From: a bacterium | Lineage (GTDB): Bacteria; Oederibacteriota; JAAXVQ01; JAUVAV01 | Direction: 5' to 3' | Length of the DNA stretch: 64,000 nt | Assembly (NCBI GenBank): GCA_021108215.1 | Contig: JAIORK010000018.1 | Location: forward strand, 1 to 64,000 | Shown here: in pieces, positions 18,918 to 27,410 of the stretch | Layout: each line of letters opens with the position of its first letter | How positions within the stretch are numbered: position 1 is the first letter of the stretch | Made by a program: the position numbers and the translations under genes | The notes under the pieces: generated by a model | Databases searched by the model: none | Told to the model about the DNA's origin: nothing | Seen by the model: the letters and a program-made list of their open reading frames with translations, nothing else

Positions 18918-19192
18918 CTGTCCGACTCCTTCCGGGGATTGGCCCCATTATATCGGACAGGCACACTAATTTTCAGGCTAAAGTTGTCCAGCTACAGGGG
19001 TACACTCCAGATCATCCATTTCATTAATATAATTTATAAGTTCTTTACTTGTACCCAATGTTGGCAATATGGCAAGTTGCGGATTTCGGAACGATTTCTT
19101 ATCAACCTGTTAATGAAGTTGATACGAATCACAAAGTTCTAATAATCAGTTGGCTCCGCAATTTGCTATATTGCGTGTTGGCAGTAGTATTT

Positions 19193-20107
19193 TTATTGCT
19201 CAACTATTTCTACTCGTCTATTTTTTGCTTTTCCTTTGTCTGATGAATTTCGCGCTACAGGAGACGCAGGGCCAACTCCGTAAGACTTCAACTGTTTTTT
19301 ATTAACGCCATATTTTACTATTAACTCATTTACCACAGCGTTTGCTCTTTCAGTTGAAAGTTTTATGTTCGCTTTAAAATCGCCGATATTATCTGTATGA
19401 CCAACAATCAAATATTGTTTATCTGAATGTGCATTTAAGTATTCAGCTATAGTTTTTAAAGCATCGGCAGATTTTCCCTTTATTTCAGATTTACCTGTGT
19501 CAAAATGGATGTCGTACACGGCAATATGACCCTTTGTTGACATACCATCATCTAAATTATCAAGCGATATCATTCCCTTGTCCATTGGTTTTGTTTTAAT
19601 AGTCACCAATGAATATACCACTTTTTGATCTACCTTTCCCGCAACAACAAATACATAATAATCAAATGTGTCTGTAGGTATTTTCCCGGAAAAATAATTA
19701 TAAGCTCTGTTGGGCAATTGCATATATTCATAATTTTGCATACCATGACGAGGATGCCCCTTTTTCATAAAAGCTTTTATGCACTCATTGGTATTAGACG
19801 AGGGTAATACACTGCCACCTTTTTTGGATATTGCTTCTTCATAATTTTTTATTATTTCCAAAGGCGAACGTTTTCCCGGAGCATAACAAAATCTATGACG
19901 AATATACCCTTCAATCTTTTTAGCTTCAATCTTGCCATCAGAGGTTTTACCCGGACAAATATAAAATACGTCATACCCAATATCGTCATCATAAACAACC
20001 TTGCTGCCAGGATAAACAGGTGCAATATCTGTTGTCTTTTGTGCAAAAAGATTTACACTTGTCAATGCAATAAGCATTGTCAGCATTAGGATTAATTTTG
20101 TTTTCAT
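19193..20107 (-). CDS. OmpA-family exported protein, transposon cargo
   Basis: 304 residues. A signal peptide ends around LFAQ (residue 22). The N-terminal 180 residues are of unknown fold with two or three Cys; the C-terminal OmpA/MotB peptidoglycan-binding domain (about 195-304) has HFDTGKSEIKGKS, VGHTDNIG, LSTERANAV and GVGPASPV. The gene and its flanks are visibly more AT-rich than the surrounding chromosome. The LFAQ-type signal and general style recall Bacteroidota proteins. Lying between two IS copies, it is most likely a recently acquired passenger. An ATG follows GGAGAA. Confidence 0.8.
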   Translation of the reverse strand: MKTKLILMLTMLIALTSVNLFAQKTTDIAPVYPGSKVVYDDDIGYDVFYICPGKTSDGKIEAKKIEGYIRHRFCYAPGKRSPLEIIKNYEEAISKKGGSVLPSSNTNECIKAFMKKGHPRHGMQNYEYMQLPNRAYNYFSGKIPTDTFDYYVFVVAGKVDQKVVYSLVTIKTKPMDKGMISLDNLDDGMSTKGHIAVYDIHFDTGKSEIKGKSADALKTIAEYLNAHSDKQYLIVGHTDNIGDFKANIKLSTERANAVVNELIVKYGVNKKQLKSYGVGPASPVARNSSDKGKAKNRRVEIVEQ

Positions 20108-20190
20108 TTGAATTTCTCCTTGTTCAAGTTAATAATTTTGTTATTTAATATTACTGCTAACGGTTTGAATAAACCGCGTTTTAATGCAGC

Positions 20191-20418
20191 TTATTCTGTG
20201 TTGGCAATAGCTTGTCCTTTTTCCCGCTTTTTTAAAATTATTATCCATATCCCAACAGATACTCCCGCTATTATTAGTTTTTCATCCCAGGTGATTCCAT
20301 CTTCTACTCCGGGATTAAACATCATAATATTAATAATTATATGAAAACAAGTAGCTGCAAAAATAAATTTTAACTGATAGTAATTTGCTTTGCAGTATAA
20401 ACATAGCAATCCTGGCAA
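20191..20418 (-). CDS. possible small membrane protein in transposon cargo
   Basis: 75 codons with two hydrophobic stretches (about 14-33 and 47-61, KLIIAGVSVGIWIIILKKRE) and a charged end. It is AT-rich like the OmpA-family gene, and nothing else fills this 0.3-kb stretch. No good ribosome-binding site is seen and the family is not recognised, so it may be the remnant of a longer gene cut by the IS. Confidence 0.35.
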   Translation of the reverse strand: MPGLLCLYCKANYYQLKFIFAATCFHIIINIMMFNPGVEDGITWDEKLIIAGVSVGIWIIILKKREKGQAIANTE

Positions 20419-20445
20419 AAAGTGTCAATTGTTAAAACCCAACCC

Positions 20446-21862
20446 TGTCGCAGCAAAATGATACTGTCCTATTCTGACAAAATAGAAATGTCCTGTTTTA
20501 TACTATCGCCAACTTATCCACGAAAGGAAGTTGGCTATGCGAAAAAATATTATCCCCATGAGCACTAAAGAACTCAAAAAACTGCATTTAATCAAAAAAG
20601 CTGATGAAAAACTTATGACTCAAGCCCAGGCAGCCGATTTATTAGACATAACCGAGCGCCAATTTAGACGAATCATACAAAATTATCGTCTGCTGGAAGA
20701 ACGCGGACTCGTTCATCAACTGCGCGGCAAATCTTCTAATAGAAAATTTTCCGATCATTTCAAGAAATCCATTGTTTACATCTATCAAAAGAATTTTTCA
20801 GGCTATAAGCCTACCTTTTTCACCGAAAAACTTGCTTCTGATTATAATATTACCCTCAGCAAAGAGTCTGTTCGATGTATTCTTGCTAAGAACAATCTCT
20901 GGACTGTTCGAAAAAAAAGGCTCAAACACAGAACCAAACAACCCAGGAAACTTCATCGCGGCGAACTTGTTCAACTTGATGGCTCTGTTCATCAGTGGTT
21001 TGACGGCACTGAAGGCTACTGTGTCCTTATGCTTTACATTGACGACGCCTCTTCCAACGTTTATGCCCGCTTCTACACTTATGAAGGAACTATCCCTGCC
21101 ATGGATTCCTTTCGTCGTTATATTCAACGATATGGTATTCCTATGGCCATTTATGCTGATCTTCACAGCACTTATAGAAATAACAACAAAAAGCTTTCTA
21201 TTGAAGAACAATTGGCCGGGGTGCGCGCCGACACACAATTCAGTCGTGCACTTAATCAATTATCGGTTAACTATATCCCGGCTTATTCTCCTCAAGCCAA
21301 AGGGCGTGTCGAACGGACTTTCCAGACTTTTCAAGACAGGCTTGTCAAAAAACTTCATCGCTTAAATGTTTCTTCCATCAAAGAAGCCAACGCTTTTTTG
21401 GACACCTGCTTTCTGAAAGACCATAACCGCCGATTTGCTGTTGCACCGGCTAATCAGACCGATTTGCACAGAGGCGCTCTCCCGGTCTCAACACTCAATA
21501 AATTTCTTTGTATCCAGGAAAAACGCTCTGTTGCTAAAGATTTCACTGTGCGCTACGAAAACAAAATTCTTCAACTCGCTGTTCCCACCATTGCAAAACA
21601 GGTTATGGTTCATTTATTTTGTAACAGCTCTCTTGCCGTTTTTCACAAGGACAAGTCTCTCAAATTCATGGATGTTACTCACAAACATCTTCAACCCAAT
21701 AATAAAAACAAAAAGAATTTACCTTTTATGCCTGTTATTGATCCTATTACTTTAAAGGAGGTTCCGGCTCAGTATACTTCTTAAATTAGGACATTCTTAC
21801 TTTGCTCATAATAGGACATTTCTACTTTGCTCATAATAGGACATTTCTACTTTGCCTTGACA
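20446..21862 (+). mobile_element. IS1202-like copy 2, complete (1417 bp)
   Basis: Left end TGTCGCAGCAAAATG, right end (complement) TGTCAAGGCAAAGTA, both followed by AATGTCCTATT. Sub-terminal motifs of the form (A)AATGTCCTATT..GCAAAGTAGA are repeated three times at the right end and twice at the left, probably the transposase-binding sites. It carries one transposase gene. Its left flank does not match its right flank; the right flank instead matches the left flank of copy 1. Confidence 0.8.
20537..21784 (+). CDS. IS1202-like (ISNCY) DDE transposase
   Basis: 415 residues. An N-terminal helix-turn-helix (AQAADLLDITERQFRRIIQ) is followed by an rve-type DDE core: Asp in VQLDGSVHQWF, Asp in YADLHSTY, Glu in KGRVERTFQTFQDRL, and a beta-rich C-terminal part. 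The length and motifs match IS1202/ISNCY-type transposases. The frame is intact and the ATG follows AAAGGAAG, so it may be active. Confidence 0.85.
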   Translation: MRKNIIPMSTKELKKLHLIKKADEKLMTQAQAADLLDITERQFRRIIQNYRLLEERGLVHQLRGKSSNRKFSDHFKKSIVYIYQKNFSGYKPTFFTEKLASDYNITLSKESVRCILAKNNLWTVRKKRLKHRTKQPRKLHRGELVQLDGSVHQWFDGTEGYCVLMLYIDDASSNVYARFYTYEGTIPAMDSFRRYIQRYGIPMAIYADLHSTYRNNNKKLSIEEQLAGVRADTQFSRALNQLSVNYIPAYSPQAKGRVERTFQTFQDRLVKKLHRLNVSSIKEANAFLDTCFLKDHNRRFAVAPANQTDLHRGALPVSTLNKFLCIQEKRSVAKDFTVRYENKILQLAVPTIAKQVMVHLFCNSSLAVFHKDKSLKFMDVTHKHLQPNNKNKKNLPFMPVIDPITLKEVPAQYTS

Positions 21863-21879
21863 TACCGGTTATTCAAATT
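21863..21879 (+). repeat. right copy of the 17-bp target-site duplication
   Basis: TACCGGTTATTCAAATT, identical to 17192-17208, immediately outside the GACA end of the right IS copy. Confidence 0.75.
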
Positions 21880-22119
21880 TAAGTTCGCCGCGACCAATGG
21901 CCTCCCTGACTTTTCTCCGGTTATCAATGGCTTTTGCAATCTCTTTTTGGGGAACTTGAGAGCCTTTTTTATTAAACGCATGCGACATAAAAATATACCG
22001 GCGATGAATGAAAAAATACAAAATTCGTTCCCTTCGGGAAGCTCAAACAAAATGCACTGTGAAAAAACAGAATGATTGACGGTCTTCATATTTACATTTT
22101 TACTCACGAAAGTTTGCAC
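21869..22119 (-). pseudogene. HigB-like toxin gene remnant (Gp49/RelE-type), frameshifted
   Basis: In one frame the minus strand reads ILFELPEGNE; after a shift near 22020 it reads YFFIHRRYIFMSHAFNKK and QVPQKEIAKAIDNRRK, ending GELKFE-stop inside the target duplication. This is the typical C-terminal half of phage-derived Gp49-like HigB toxins (LFELR.., FIH/LHGFxKK.., P..EI..A). The N-terminal part upstream is not recognisable. With a frameshift and an insertion three codons before its stop, the toxin should be inactive. Its antitoxin partner is at 16830-17138. Confidence 0.65.
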
Positions 22120-22158
22120 TAATGCACATAACCATACTCATAAAACTAACTGGTTCGT

Positions 22159-22330
22159 CTATTTGTTTTCCTGAATCATAAAATCATCAAAAAACACATA
22201 GCTGTCCGCTTTTGACCATAACCCGATTTTTCCGTTTATGGTCTATTTCCATTCATAATCAACATAGCGTTCATCATTCAGAAACCCTTGAATTCGGCCT
22301 TCCTGAATAACCACCTTCAAATCATGCCCT
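22159..22330 (-). pseudogene. fragment of a lectin/DUF1080-like domain
   Basis: The minus strand can be read as HDLKVVIQEGRIQGFLNDE, RYVDYEW, stop, then GKIGLWSKADSYVFFDDFMIQE, stop. The GxIGLWSKADSxxxFDDF motif is typical of the end of DUF1080/laminin-G-like sugar-binding domains. The in-frame TAG and the lack of an upstream start show it is decayed. Confidence 0.5.
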
Positions 22331-22511
22331 GCTTGAGAAGGTAGCCATCATTTCTCGAGGACCTTAAAAATATTTCTTCAAGTGACTTTGTGCCGCCGCC
22401 CAAGCATCTGCCCAGATTCTCCAAAGAGCCGGCCGCGATCATAAGCGATACCTTGTTGAGCACTTTGTTTTTTGAACAAATTTTTGAAATATTTTCTAAT
22501 TCAATCATCAC
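22317..22511 (-). pseudogene. possible remnant of an ABC-transporter ATPase start
   Basis: The first 28 residues, MIELENISKICSKNKVLNKV and following, look like the N-terminus of an ABC ATPase. The expected Walker A loop is degraded (GRCLGGGTKSLEEI) and the frame soon ends. It lies directly upstream of, and partly overlaps, the lectin-like fragment, marking this 0.5-kb stretch as a patch of broken genes. Confidence 0.3.
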
Positions 22512-22608
22512 TGCGTCCTTATTGAAGCCGGTGTTGCGCTTGGCGGTTTATTGGAATATCGATGTACAAATACTCAGGGTTTTTCCCTCTAATGATAAGC
22601 GTGTCTAT

Positions 22609-22953
22609 TCACGACACTTGCTGTTTTTTCTTCTTGTGGAAAAAACCCACCACCCGGCGTACTTCCTGCACAAAGGCAAATCCCATCCCCGGTGTGTCCA
22701 ATTTGGCGGCTTTGACAATTTCATCAAAGATGGCATCCGTCTGTTTTTCCGCCACAACCAGTTGCAGCACTTCTTTTTCAGGCGAAATCGCAATCCCCAG
22801 TATCCCCAAATTTTCCCGAACACCTTTCCCCCGGGCAAAATGGATGGTCACGCCGCCGGCACCGGCCTTTTGGGCGGCTTTCCAAACCGCATCCGCTTTT
22901 CCCCGCTGAACAATACATGTAATTAAATTATATTTAATGTCCTGCTTGGCCAT
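22609..22953 (-). CDS. PII-like regulatory protein
   Basis: 114 residues with a GlnB-type ferredoxin fold: an N-terminal strand ITCIVQRGKADAVWKAAQKAGAG, a T-loop region GGVTIHFARGKGV, a core strand KEVLQLVVAEKQTDAIFDEI, and a short basic tail HKKKKQQ. PII proteins bind nucleotides and regulate a neighbouring transporter or enzyme. The ATG at 22953 begins one base after the stop of the DUF1538 membrane protein, so it very probably regulates that protein. It is of the shorter PII-like group without the Tyr51 uridylylation loop. Confidence 0.75.
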   Translation of the reverse strand: MAKQDIKYNLITCIVQRGKADAVWKAAQKAGAGGVTIHFARGKGVRENLGILGIAISPEKEVLQLVVAEKQTDAIFDEIVKAAKLDTPGMGFAFVQEVRRVVGFFHKKKKQQVS

Positions 22954-22954
22954 T

Positions 22955-24559
22955 TCAGCCCTCCCGGCTCGATTTTTTTTCTGTGCCTTCAATAATAATT
23001 CCAAGTGTTAAAACAACGATAATCGGAAAGACGCTGGCCAGGCTAATGATGCCAAACCCGTCCAGCGCCGAGGTGGCGCTGCCGACTCCCAAACCCATGG
23101 CAAGCACCAAAGGAACCGTGATCGGCCCGGTGGTCACCCCTGCACTATCCCAACCGATATTGACAAATTTTTCTGAAGCAACAAATGTCACCGGCATCAA
23201 AAATACGTATAATGGAATCAATAAATATGCCAGTGGAATATCAAACATCATTTTGGTGACACCCAGCGCAATCCCGCAACCCACGCCAAATGCCACGCTG
23301 TGGATCAACAAATATTTTTTAAATGCGCCTTGCGTGACATTTTCCACGGTAATCCCCAGCGCATTCAACGCCGGTTCGGCCAGGGTCGCTCCATATCCAA
23401 GAAAAAAAGCAAAAAGAATCACAACGACTTTTCCCCAGTTTGCTCCGTAAAACATTTCCGGGGGAACAAATGAATTTGGCGCGGCCGCGCCGACTTTTTC
23501 TCCCAAGGGTACCAGGCCAAATCCCAGCCCTAAATTAAATACCGCCATTCCAATCAGGCAGAATACAATCCCCGCCAATATCTCGTGACTGTTCGAAATC
23601 ACCTCTTTTAGGATAACCTTTTGCACCAGATAAAGAAAAAGCATGAGTGGAATAACCGCCCGAGCAGCGTAATAAATCGCATCGGCAAAAACAGTTATCA
23701 CCGCAGTCCCGCCGCCCGCACTCACCGTTTTGGTAACAGACAGGTCAATGGCGCCGGTATAATACAAAAAGATTCCGGAAATCAGCACAAAAAAAATGGG
23801 AAACAAACTGGCCAGGGTGACCACACCAAAACCGCTCATCCCGGTATCGGAGGCGCCTCTGGCCCGCGAAACACCTATCCCCAGCGCCAAAACCAAGGGA
23901 ACCGTAACCGGCCCGGTGGTCACCCCGCCGCAGTCCCAGGCCAAACCGATCAGGGAGCGGAGATCAGGGACCCAGTGGGCAAATGCCGTCAGAATCAGAA
24001 CCGTGGAAAGTATGGGAAAAATCAGGACTTTAAGTGACCAGCCTTTTAAAAAACGCAGTACACCTAAAATCGTAGCCACACCAACACCCATGGCGACCAT
24101 CATCACCAGCGTTTTGGTATGATTCTGGAGATAATCATACAGCACCGGTGCCCGTAGATGATCCACCGAATTCCCCACGGATTTCAAAACCCCGATGGCC
24201 GGTTCTGCAAGTGTGGCCCCAATGCCGACCAGAAACGTAAATCCCAGAAGTATATAAATCGTGGCTTTTTTCGGCAATGTGTTTCCAATGGTCTCGGCAA
24301 AAGGCATCAATCCCAACCTAAGGCCTTCCATAAAAAACATGAGCCCGATCAGAACAAAGACAATCCCGGGAATGAAAAGAAGGGGGTTGATCATCGTGCC
24401 GCGAAAAACAACCAACAGGAAAAAAATCAAATAAATGATAATCGGCAAACACGCCTTCATCTGCTCAAGCATAAGCCTGCCGACATAAGGTGCCAGTATC
24501 GTATAGATTTCCGTGACCTTTGCTTTTATATGATTAAATTCCATTGCCGCATAATCCAT
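22955..24559 (-). CDS. DUF1538 polytopic membrane protein
   Basis: 534 residues with about 12-14 membrane segments and a clear internal duplication: each half has GATLAEPA and then WD(C/S)(G/A)GVTTGP(V/I)TVPLVLA followed by FG(V/I)(I/V)(T/S)LAS(L/V)FPI. The repeats suggest an inverted-repeat transporter fold. The family is uncharacterised and is often found next to PII-like proteins, as here (inferred to be a transporter under PII control). The first ATG at 24559 has only a weak ribosome-binding site; the second Met at residue 6 is an alternative. Confidence 0.8.
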   Translation of the reverse strand: MDYAAMEFNHIKAKVTEIYTILAPYVGRLMLEQMKACLPIIIYLIFFLLVVFRGTMINPLLFIPGIVFVLIGLMFFMEGLRLGLMPFAETIGNTLPKKATIYILLGFTFLVGIGATLAEPAIGVLKSVGNSVDHLRAPVLYDYLQNHTKTLVMMVAMGVGVATILGVLRFLKGWSLKVLIFPILSTVLILTAFAHWVPDLRSLIGLAWDCGGVTTGPVTVPLVLALGIGVSRARGASDTGMSGFGVVTLASLFPIFFVLISGIFLYYTGAIDLSVTKTVSAGGGTAVITVFADAIYYAARAVIPLMLFLYLVQKVILKEVISNSHEILAGIVFCLIGMAVFNLGLGFGLVPLGEKVGAAAPNSFVPPEMFYGANWGKVVVILFAFFLGYGATLAEPALNALGITVENVTQGAFKKYLLIHSVAFGVGCGIALGVTKMMFDIPLAYLLIPLYVFLMPVTFVASEKFVNIGWDSAGVTTGPITVPLVLAMGLGVGSATSALDGFGIISLASVFPIIVVLTLGIIIEGTEKKSSREG

Positions 24560-24835
24560 CCCTGTGTTGATTCAACATTTCATCGACCATGACTGTCTGT
24601 TTGCAGGCCGGATACAGAATCATCCGGCTATCCAACATCATATAGGATAAATTACCGTTGTCCAAACTTTTTCATATCCTGTTTGATACCGGGCGGCCGG
24701 CCGCCTCCATCCCGCTTGCGGGCATGCCCCCCCTTGTTTTTGGGGTTCCATTTCCTTAGGTTATGGCTTATCATATTCCAATTACCGACCATACTCACCC
24801 TGCGATTCAATGCACTTTATTCCAAGGAGGACTTC

Positions 24836-26224
24836 ATGAGCTTAAAAGTTTTTCTAGACGAAGATGAAATTCCACGCCAGTGGTACAACCTTGCCGCAGA
24901 CCTGCCCACACCCATGCAGCCGCCGCTCGGCCCGGATGGCAACCCGCTCACCCCGGACAAACTGTCTCCGGTTTTTCCCATGAATTTGATCGAACAGGAA
25001 ATGTCACAAGAACGCTGGATTGATATCCCGGAAGAAATTCTGGAAATGCTCTACATGTGGCGGCCTTCGCCGCTCTACCGCGCCAAGCGCCTGGAAAAAG
25101 CTTTGGGCACACCGGCCAAAATTTATTATAAAAACGAGGGTGTGAGCCCGGCCGGGTCGCACAAGCCCAACACCGCCGTCGCCCAGGCCTGGTATAACAA
25201 ACAATTCGGCATCAAACGTCTCACCACCGAGACCGGCGCGGGCCAGTGGGGCAGTGCGCTCTCCTTTGCCTGCTCCCTGCTTGGCCTGGAGTGCAAAGTT
25301 TATATGGTGCGCATCAGCTTTGATCACAAACCCTTCCGGAAAATGATGATGGAAACCTGGGGAGGCAACTGTGTCGCCTCCCCCAGCGAAGAAACCAATG
25401 CGGGGCGTGAGATTCTCAAAAAAATGCCGAACACTCCGGGTAGTTTGGGAATTGCCATCAGTGAAGCGATCGAAGCAGCTGTGACGGATAAAAGCGGCCA
25501 GACCCGCTATGCGTTAGGCAGTGTGCTCAACCATGTGATGCTGCATCAGACCATCATCGGCTTGGAAGCGAAAAAACAGCTTGCCAAGATCAATGAGGAT
25601 AAAGTGGATATCGTCATTGGTTGTGCCGGCGGCGGGAGCAACTTTGCCGGACTGAGCTTTCCTTTTATCAATGACAAAATCAATGGCACAAACATTGAGG
25701 TGATTGCCGCTGAGCCGACCTCCTGTCCAACCCTGACCAGGGGTCCTTTCGCGTATGATTTTGGTGATGTGGCTAAGATGACGCCGATGCTTCCGATGTA
25801 TACATTGGGACACCAATTTATCCCGGCACCCATCCATGCGGGTGGGCTGCGCTACCATGGTATGTCACCGCTGGTAAGCCAAGCTGTAAACGAGGGGCTA
25901 ATCACACCTAAGTCCTATGACCAGCTCGAGTGCTACGAAGCTGCTGTGATGTGGGCGCGGACCGAAGGCTTCATCCCTGCACCGGAGACCAGTCATGCCA
26001 TCGCGGCGGTTGTCGAAGAAGCCAAAAAGGCCAAAGAGGAAGGCAAAGAAAAGGTTATTGTCTTTAACTGGAGCGGACACGGGCTTATGGATCTTTCGGG
26101 TTATGATGCTTATTTACAGGGCAAGTTGACCAATTCCTCCCTGTTGGATGAAGATCTAAAAAAGTCTCTGACACCGCTGGAAAAATTCCCCAAAGCATCC
26201 ACCGCCAAAAGCGGTAAGTGGTAA
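24836..26224 (+). CDS. trpB2: tryptophan synthase beta-like enzyme (TrpB2 type)
   Basis: 462 residues. PLP lysine Lys110 in GSHKPN; the catalytic Glu is probably in TETGAGQWG; the phosphate-binding loop is [10 protein letters not shown]; the end is [17 protein letters not shown]. The long N-terminal extension ([13 protein letters not shown]..) and the E..TGAGQWG form are typical of the TrpB2 subgroup, which makes tryptophan from indole and serine, often without a TrpA partner. The ATG at 24836 follows AAGGAGG; upstream codons in frame lack a signal. No other trp genes are nearby, supporting a stand-alone salvage role. Confidence 0.9.
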   Translation: MSLKVFLDEDEIPRQWYNLAADLPTPMQPPLGPDGNPLTPDKLSPVFPMNLIEQEMSQERWIDIPEEILEMLYMWRPSPLYRAKRLEKALGTPAKIYYKNEGVSPAGSHKPNTAVAQAWYNKQFGIKRLTTETGAGQWGSALSFACSLLGLECKVYMVRISFDHKPFRKMMMETWGGNCVASPSEETNAGREILKKMPNTPGSLGIAISEAIEAAVTDKSGQTRYALGSVLNHVMLHQTIIGLEAKKQLAKINEDKVDIVIGCAGGGSNFAGLSFPFINDKINGTNIEVIAAEPTSCPTLTRGPFAYDFGDVAKMTPMLPMYTLGHQFIPAPIHAGGLRYHGMSPLVSQAVNEGLITPKSYDQLECYEAAVMWARTEGFIPAPETSHAIAAVVEEAKKAKEEGKEKVIVFNWSGHGLMDLSGYDAYLQGKLTNSSLLDEDLKKSLTPLEKFPKASTAKSGKW

Positions 26225-26493
26225 TTTCCGTGCTTGAGCGCTATGACACCCAGGAGGCCCGCTGCAAATTGCTCGGGCATCCTGTGGTGTTCAAATACTG
26301 CCGGACCCAGGCAGACAACACGCTCTGCCGTCATATCCGCAACTGCTGGTTTGAACGTCTGCCCATTCAGGATTATCTGGAAAAAAACTATACCCCGGAT
26401 CAACTAAACACGCTGGATGCGCCGCCCAAACCCAAAACCGTTTCCTTGTTTGAAATGATTGAAAAGGCAAAAAAAAGCATGGACCATCGCTGA
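26218..26493 (+). CDS. small Cys-containing protein coupled to trpB2
   Basis: 91 codons from a GTG that overlaps the end of trpB2 by seven bases; a second GTG at 26230 is an alternative. The core has four Cys (spacing Cx11Cx8Cx5C: RCKLLGH, KYCRT, LCRHI, NCWFER), then an acidic/proline segment and a helical end. The Cys pattern suggests metal or Fe-S binding (inferred). I recall similar short proteins as conserved unknowns in delta-proteobacteria-like genomes. Overlap with trpB2 implies joint expression. Confidence 0.6.
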   Translation: MVISVLERYDTQEARCKLLGHPVVFKYCRTQADNTLCRHIRNCWFERLPIQDYLEKNYTPDQLNTLDAPPKPKTVSLFEMIEKAKKSMDHR

Positions 26494-26533
26494 GATAAAG
26501 CTTACAAGACGCCGTCTGCGTGTCCAATCAAAT

Positions 26534-26682
26534 ATTCACCGCTGAGACGCTGAGCACGCAGAGAAAAAGCTCCAAAGCGGGATAAAAACATAACTTTATC
26601 TATGCTATTTAAAAATATGAATTCATTTCAAAAATTCGACACTATATTTTTACTCCGCGACCTCAGCGTCTCAGCGGTGAAT
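26534..26682. repeat. 149-bp element with 21-bp perfect inverted ends
   Basis: Left end begins ATTCACCGCTGAGACGCTGA and the right end is its exact complement. The interior is AT-rich and non-coding. It has the shape of a MITE or a mobile hairpin. It lies 22 bases before the ATG of a gene lacking its N-terminal half. Confidence 0.75.
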
Positions 26683-26704
26683 TTTTTCCTATCGGGTGGT
26701 ATCC

Positions 26705-27190
26705 ATGACAGAACATGATCCAAGAACACATATGACTTTTTGGCAAGAGCTGTGGTGGGTGCTCAAGAATTTCATCCAGGGCCAATTTCTCATTGCCGTT
26801 TGTATCGGCCTGACCGCTTTTCTGGCTTTTTGGCTCATGGGAATCAACCACGCTTTTTGGCTCGGTCTCTTCGTGGGACTCATGAGCTTCATCCCTTACC
26901 TCGGTCCTGCGCTGGGGTTTATTCCACCGCTGGTCTTTGCCTGGACCACACACCATCATTGGGGCTATTTAATCGGTATGGTCGGGGTCTGGATTCTGAT
27001 TCAAATATTAGAAGGGCTTGTGTTTCAACCTAAAATATTGGGTGATAAACTCCGTATCCATCCGCTTCTGGTGATTGTATCCTTTTTCTTTTGGGGACTG
27101 ATCCTGGGGATTTTTGGTGTGCTGCTGGCTGTTCCGTTAACTGCTGTGGTACAAATTCTCTGGCGCCGCTGGCGTACTCAAAAACATTAA
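26705..27190 (+). CDS. AI-2E/PerM-family permease, C-terminal half only
   Basis: 161 residues covering the well-conserved C-terminal half of AI-2E family exporters: (F)LIAVCIGLTAFLAFWLMGI, FIPYLGPALGFIPP, and LEGLVFQPKILGDKLRIHPL near the end. The family is usually about 340-370 residues with seven or eight membrane segments; here only about five are present. The frame opens just after the inverted-repeat element at 26534-26682, so the gene may have been cut by that insertion. Whether the short form is functional is unclear. Confidence 0.65.
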   Translation: MTEHDPRTHMTFWQELWWVLKNFIQGQFLIAVCIGLTAFLAFWLMGINHAFWLGLFVGLMSFIPYLGPALGFIPPLVFAWTTHHHWGYLIGMVGVWILIQILEGLVFQPKILGDKLRIHPLLVIVSFFFWGLILGIFGVLLAVPLTAVVQILWRRWRTQKH

Positions 27191-27194
27191 GACT

Positions 27195-27400
27195 TTATTT
27201 TCCGCGAATAATCACGAATCGTAAAAATAAACTAATTGAAAATATTATTCAATTTCCCCGCTCTGAAGATCGGGGATTTGGATATGATCTGTAAAAAATC
27301 ATTATTACTATTCCGTTTCATCCCCGGCTTGAACTCCGGGGAATTCACGGCTAACATATTAAATTTTATTCGTAAAATTCGTGGAAGGTTGTTTGCCTTT
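27195..27400. repeat. intergenic hairpins and an imperfect inverted repeat
   Basis: Between the permease fragment and the DegV gene there is an outer imperfect repeat (CGCGAATAATCACGAATCGT near 27200 against ATTCGTAAAATTCGTGG near 27370) enclosing two GC-rich hairpins: CCCCGCTCTGAAGATCGGGG at about 27258-27277, and a stem from 27325 to about 27350 whose arms are CCCCGG and CCGGGG. No gene is seen. Confidence 0.4.
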
Positions 27401-27410
27401 TTACCCGTAA

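Larger units (their letters stand above)
17695..19009 (-). mobile_element. IS3-family element (IS150/IS3-like), inactivated
   Basis: 1315 bp with terminal inverted repeats TGGAGTGCACCCC (left) and TGGAGTGTACCCC (right, complement), both followed by similar GCTGGA/ACTGGA blocks. It contains OrfA and an OrfB with the DDE integrase core. No target duplication is seen at the edges (ACAG to the left, GATC to the right), consistent with a later deletion on one side. Confidence 0.85.
17209..21862. mobile_element. composite-transposon-like insertion, 4.65 kb
   Basis: Bounded by TGTC..GACA ends with imperfect inverted repeats (TGTCGCAGCAAAATG versus TGTCAAGGCAAAGTA, then AATGTCCTATT in both) and flanked by a 17-bp direct repeat. 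Inside, in order: a 5' fragment of an IS1202-like copy, a dead IS3-family element, about 1.4 kb of AT-rich cargo with an OmpA-family gene, and a full IS1202-like copy in the same orientation. Long target duplications are a known trait of IS1202-type elements. Either the unit moved as a whole, or a circular IS-plus-cargo molecule recombined into a resident IS. Confidence 0.65.
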
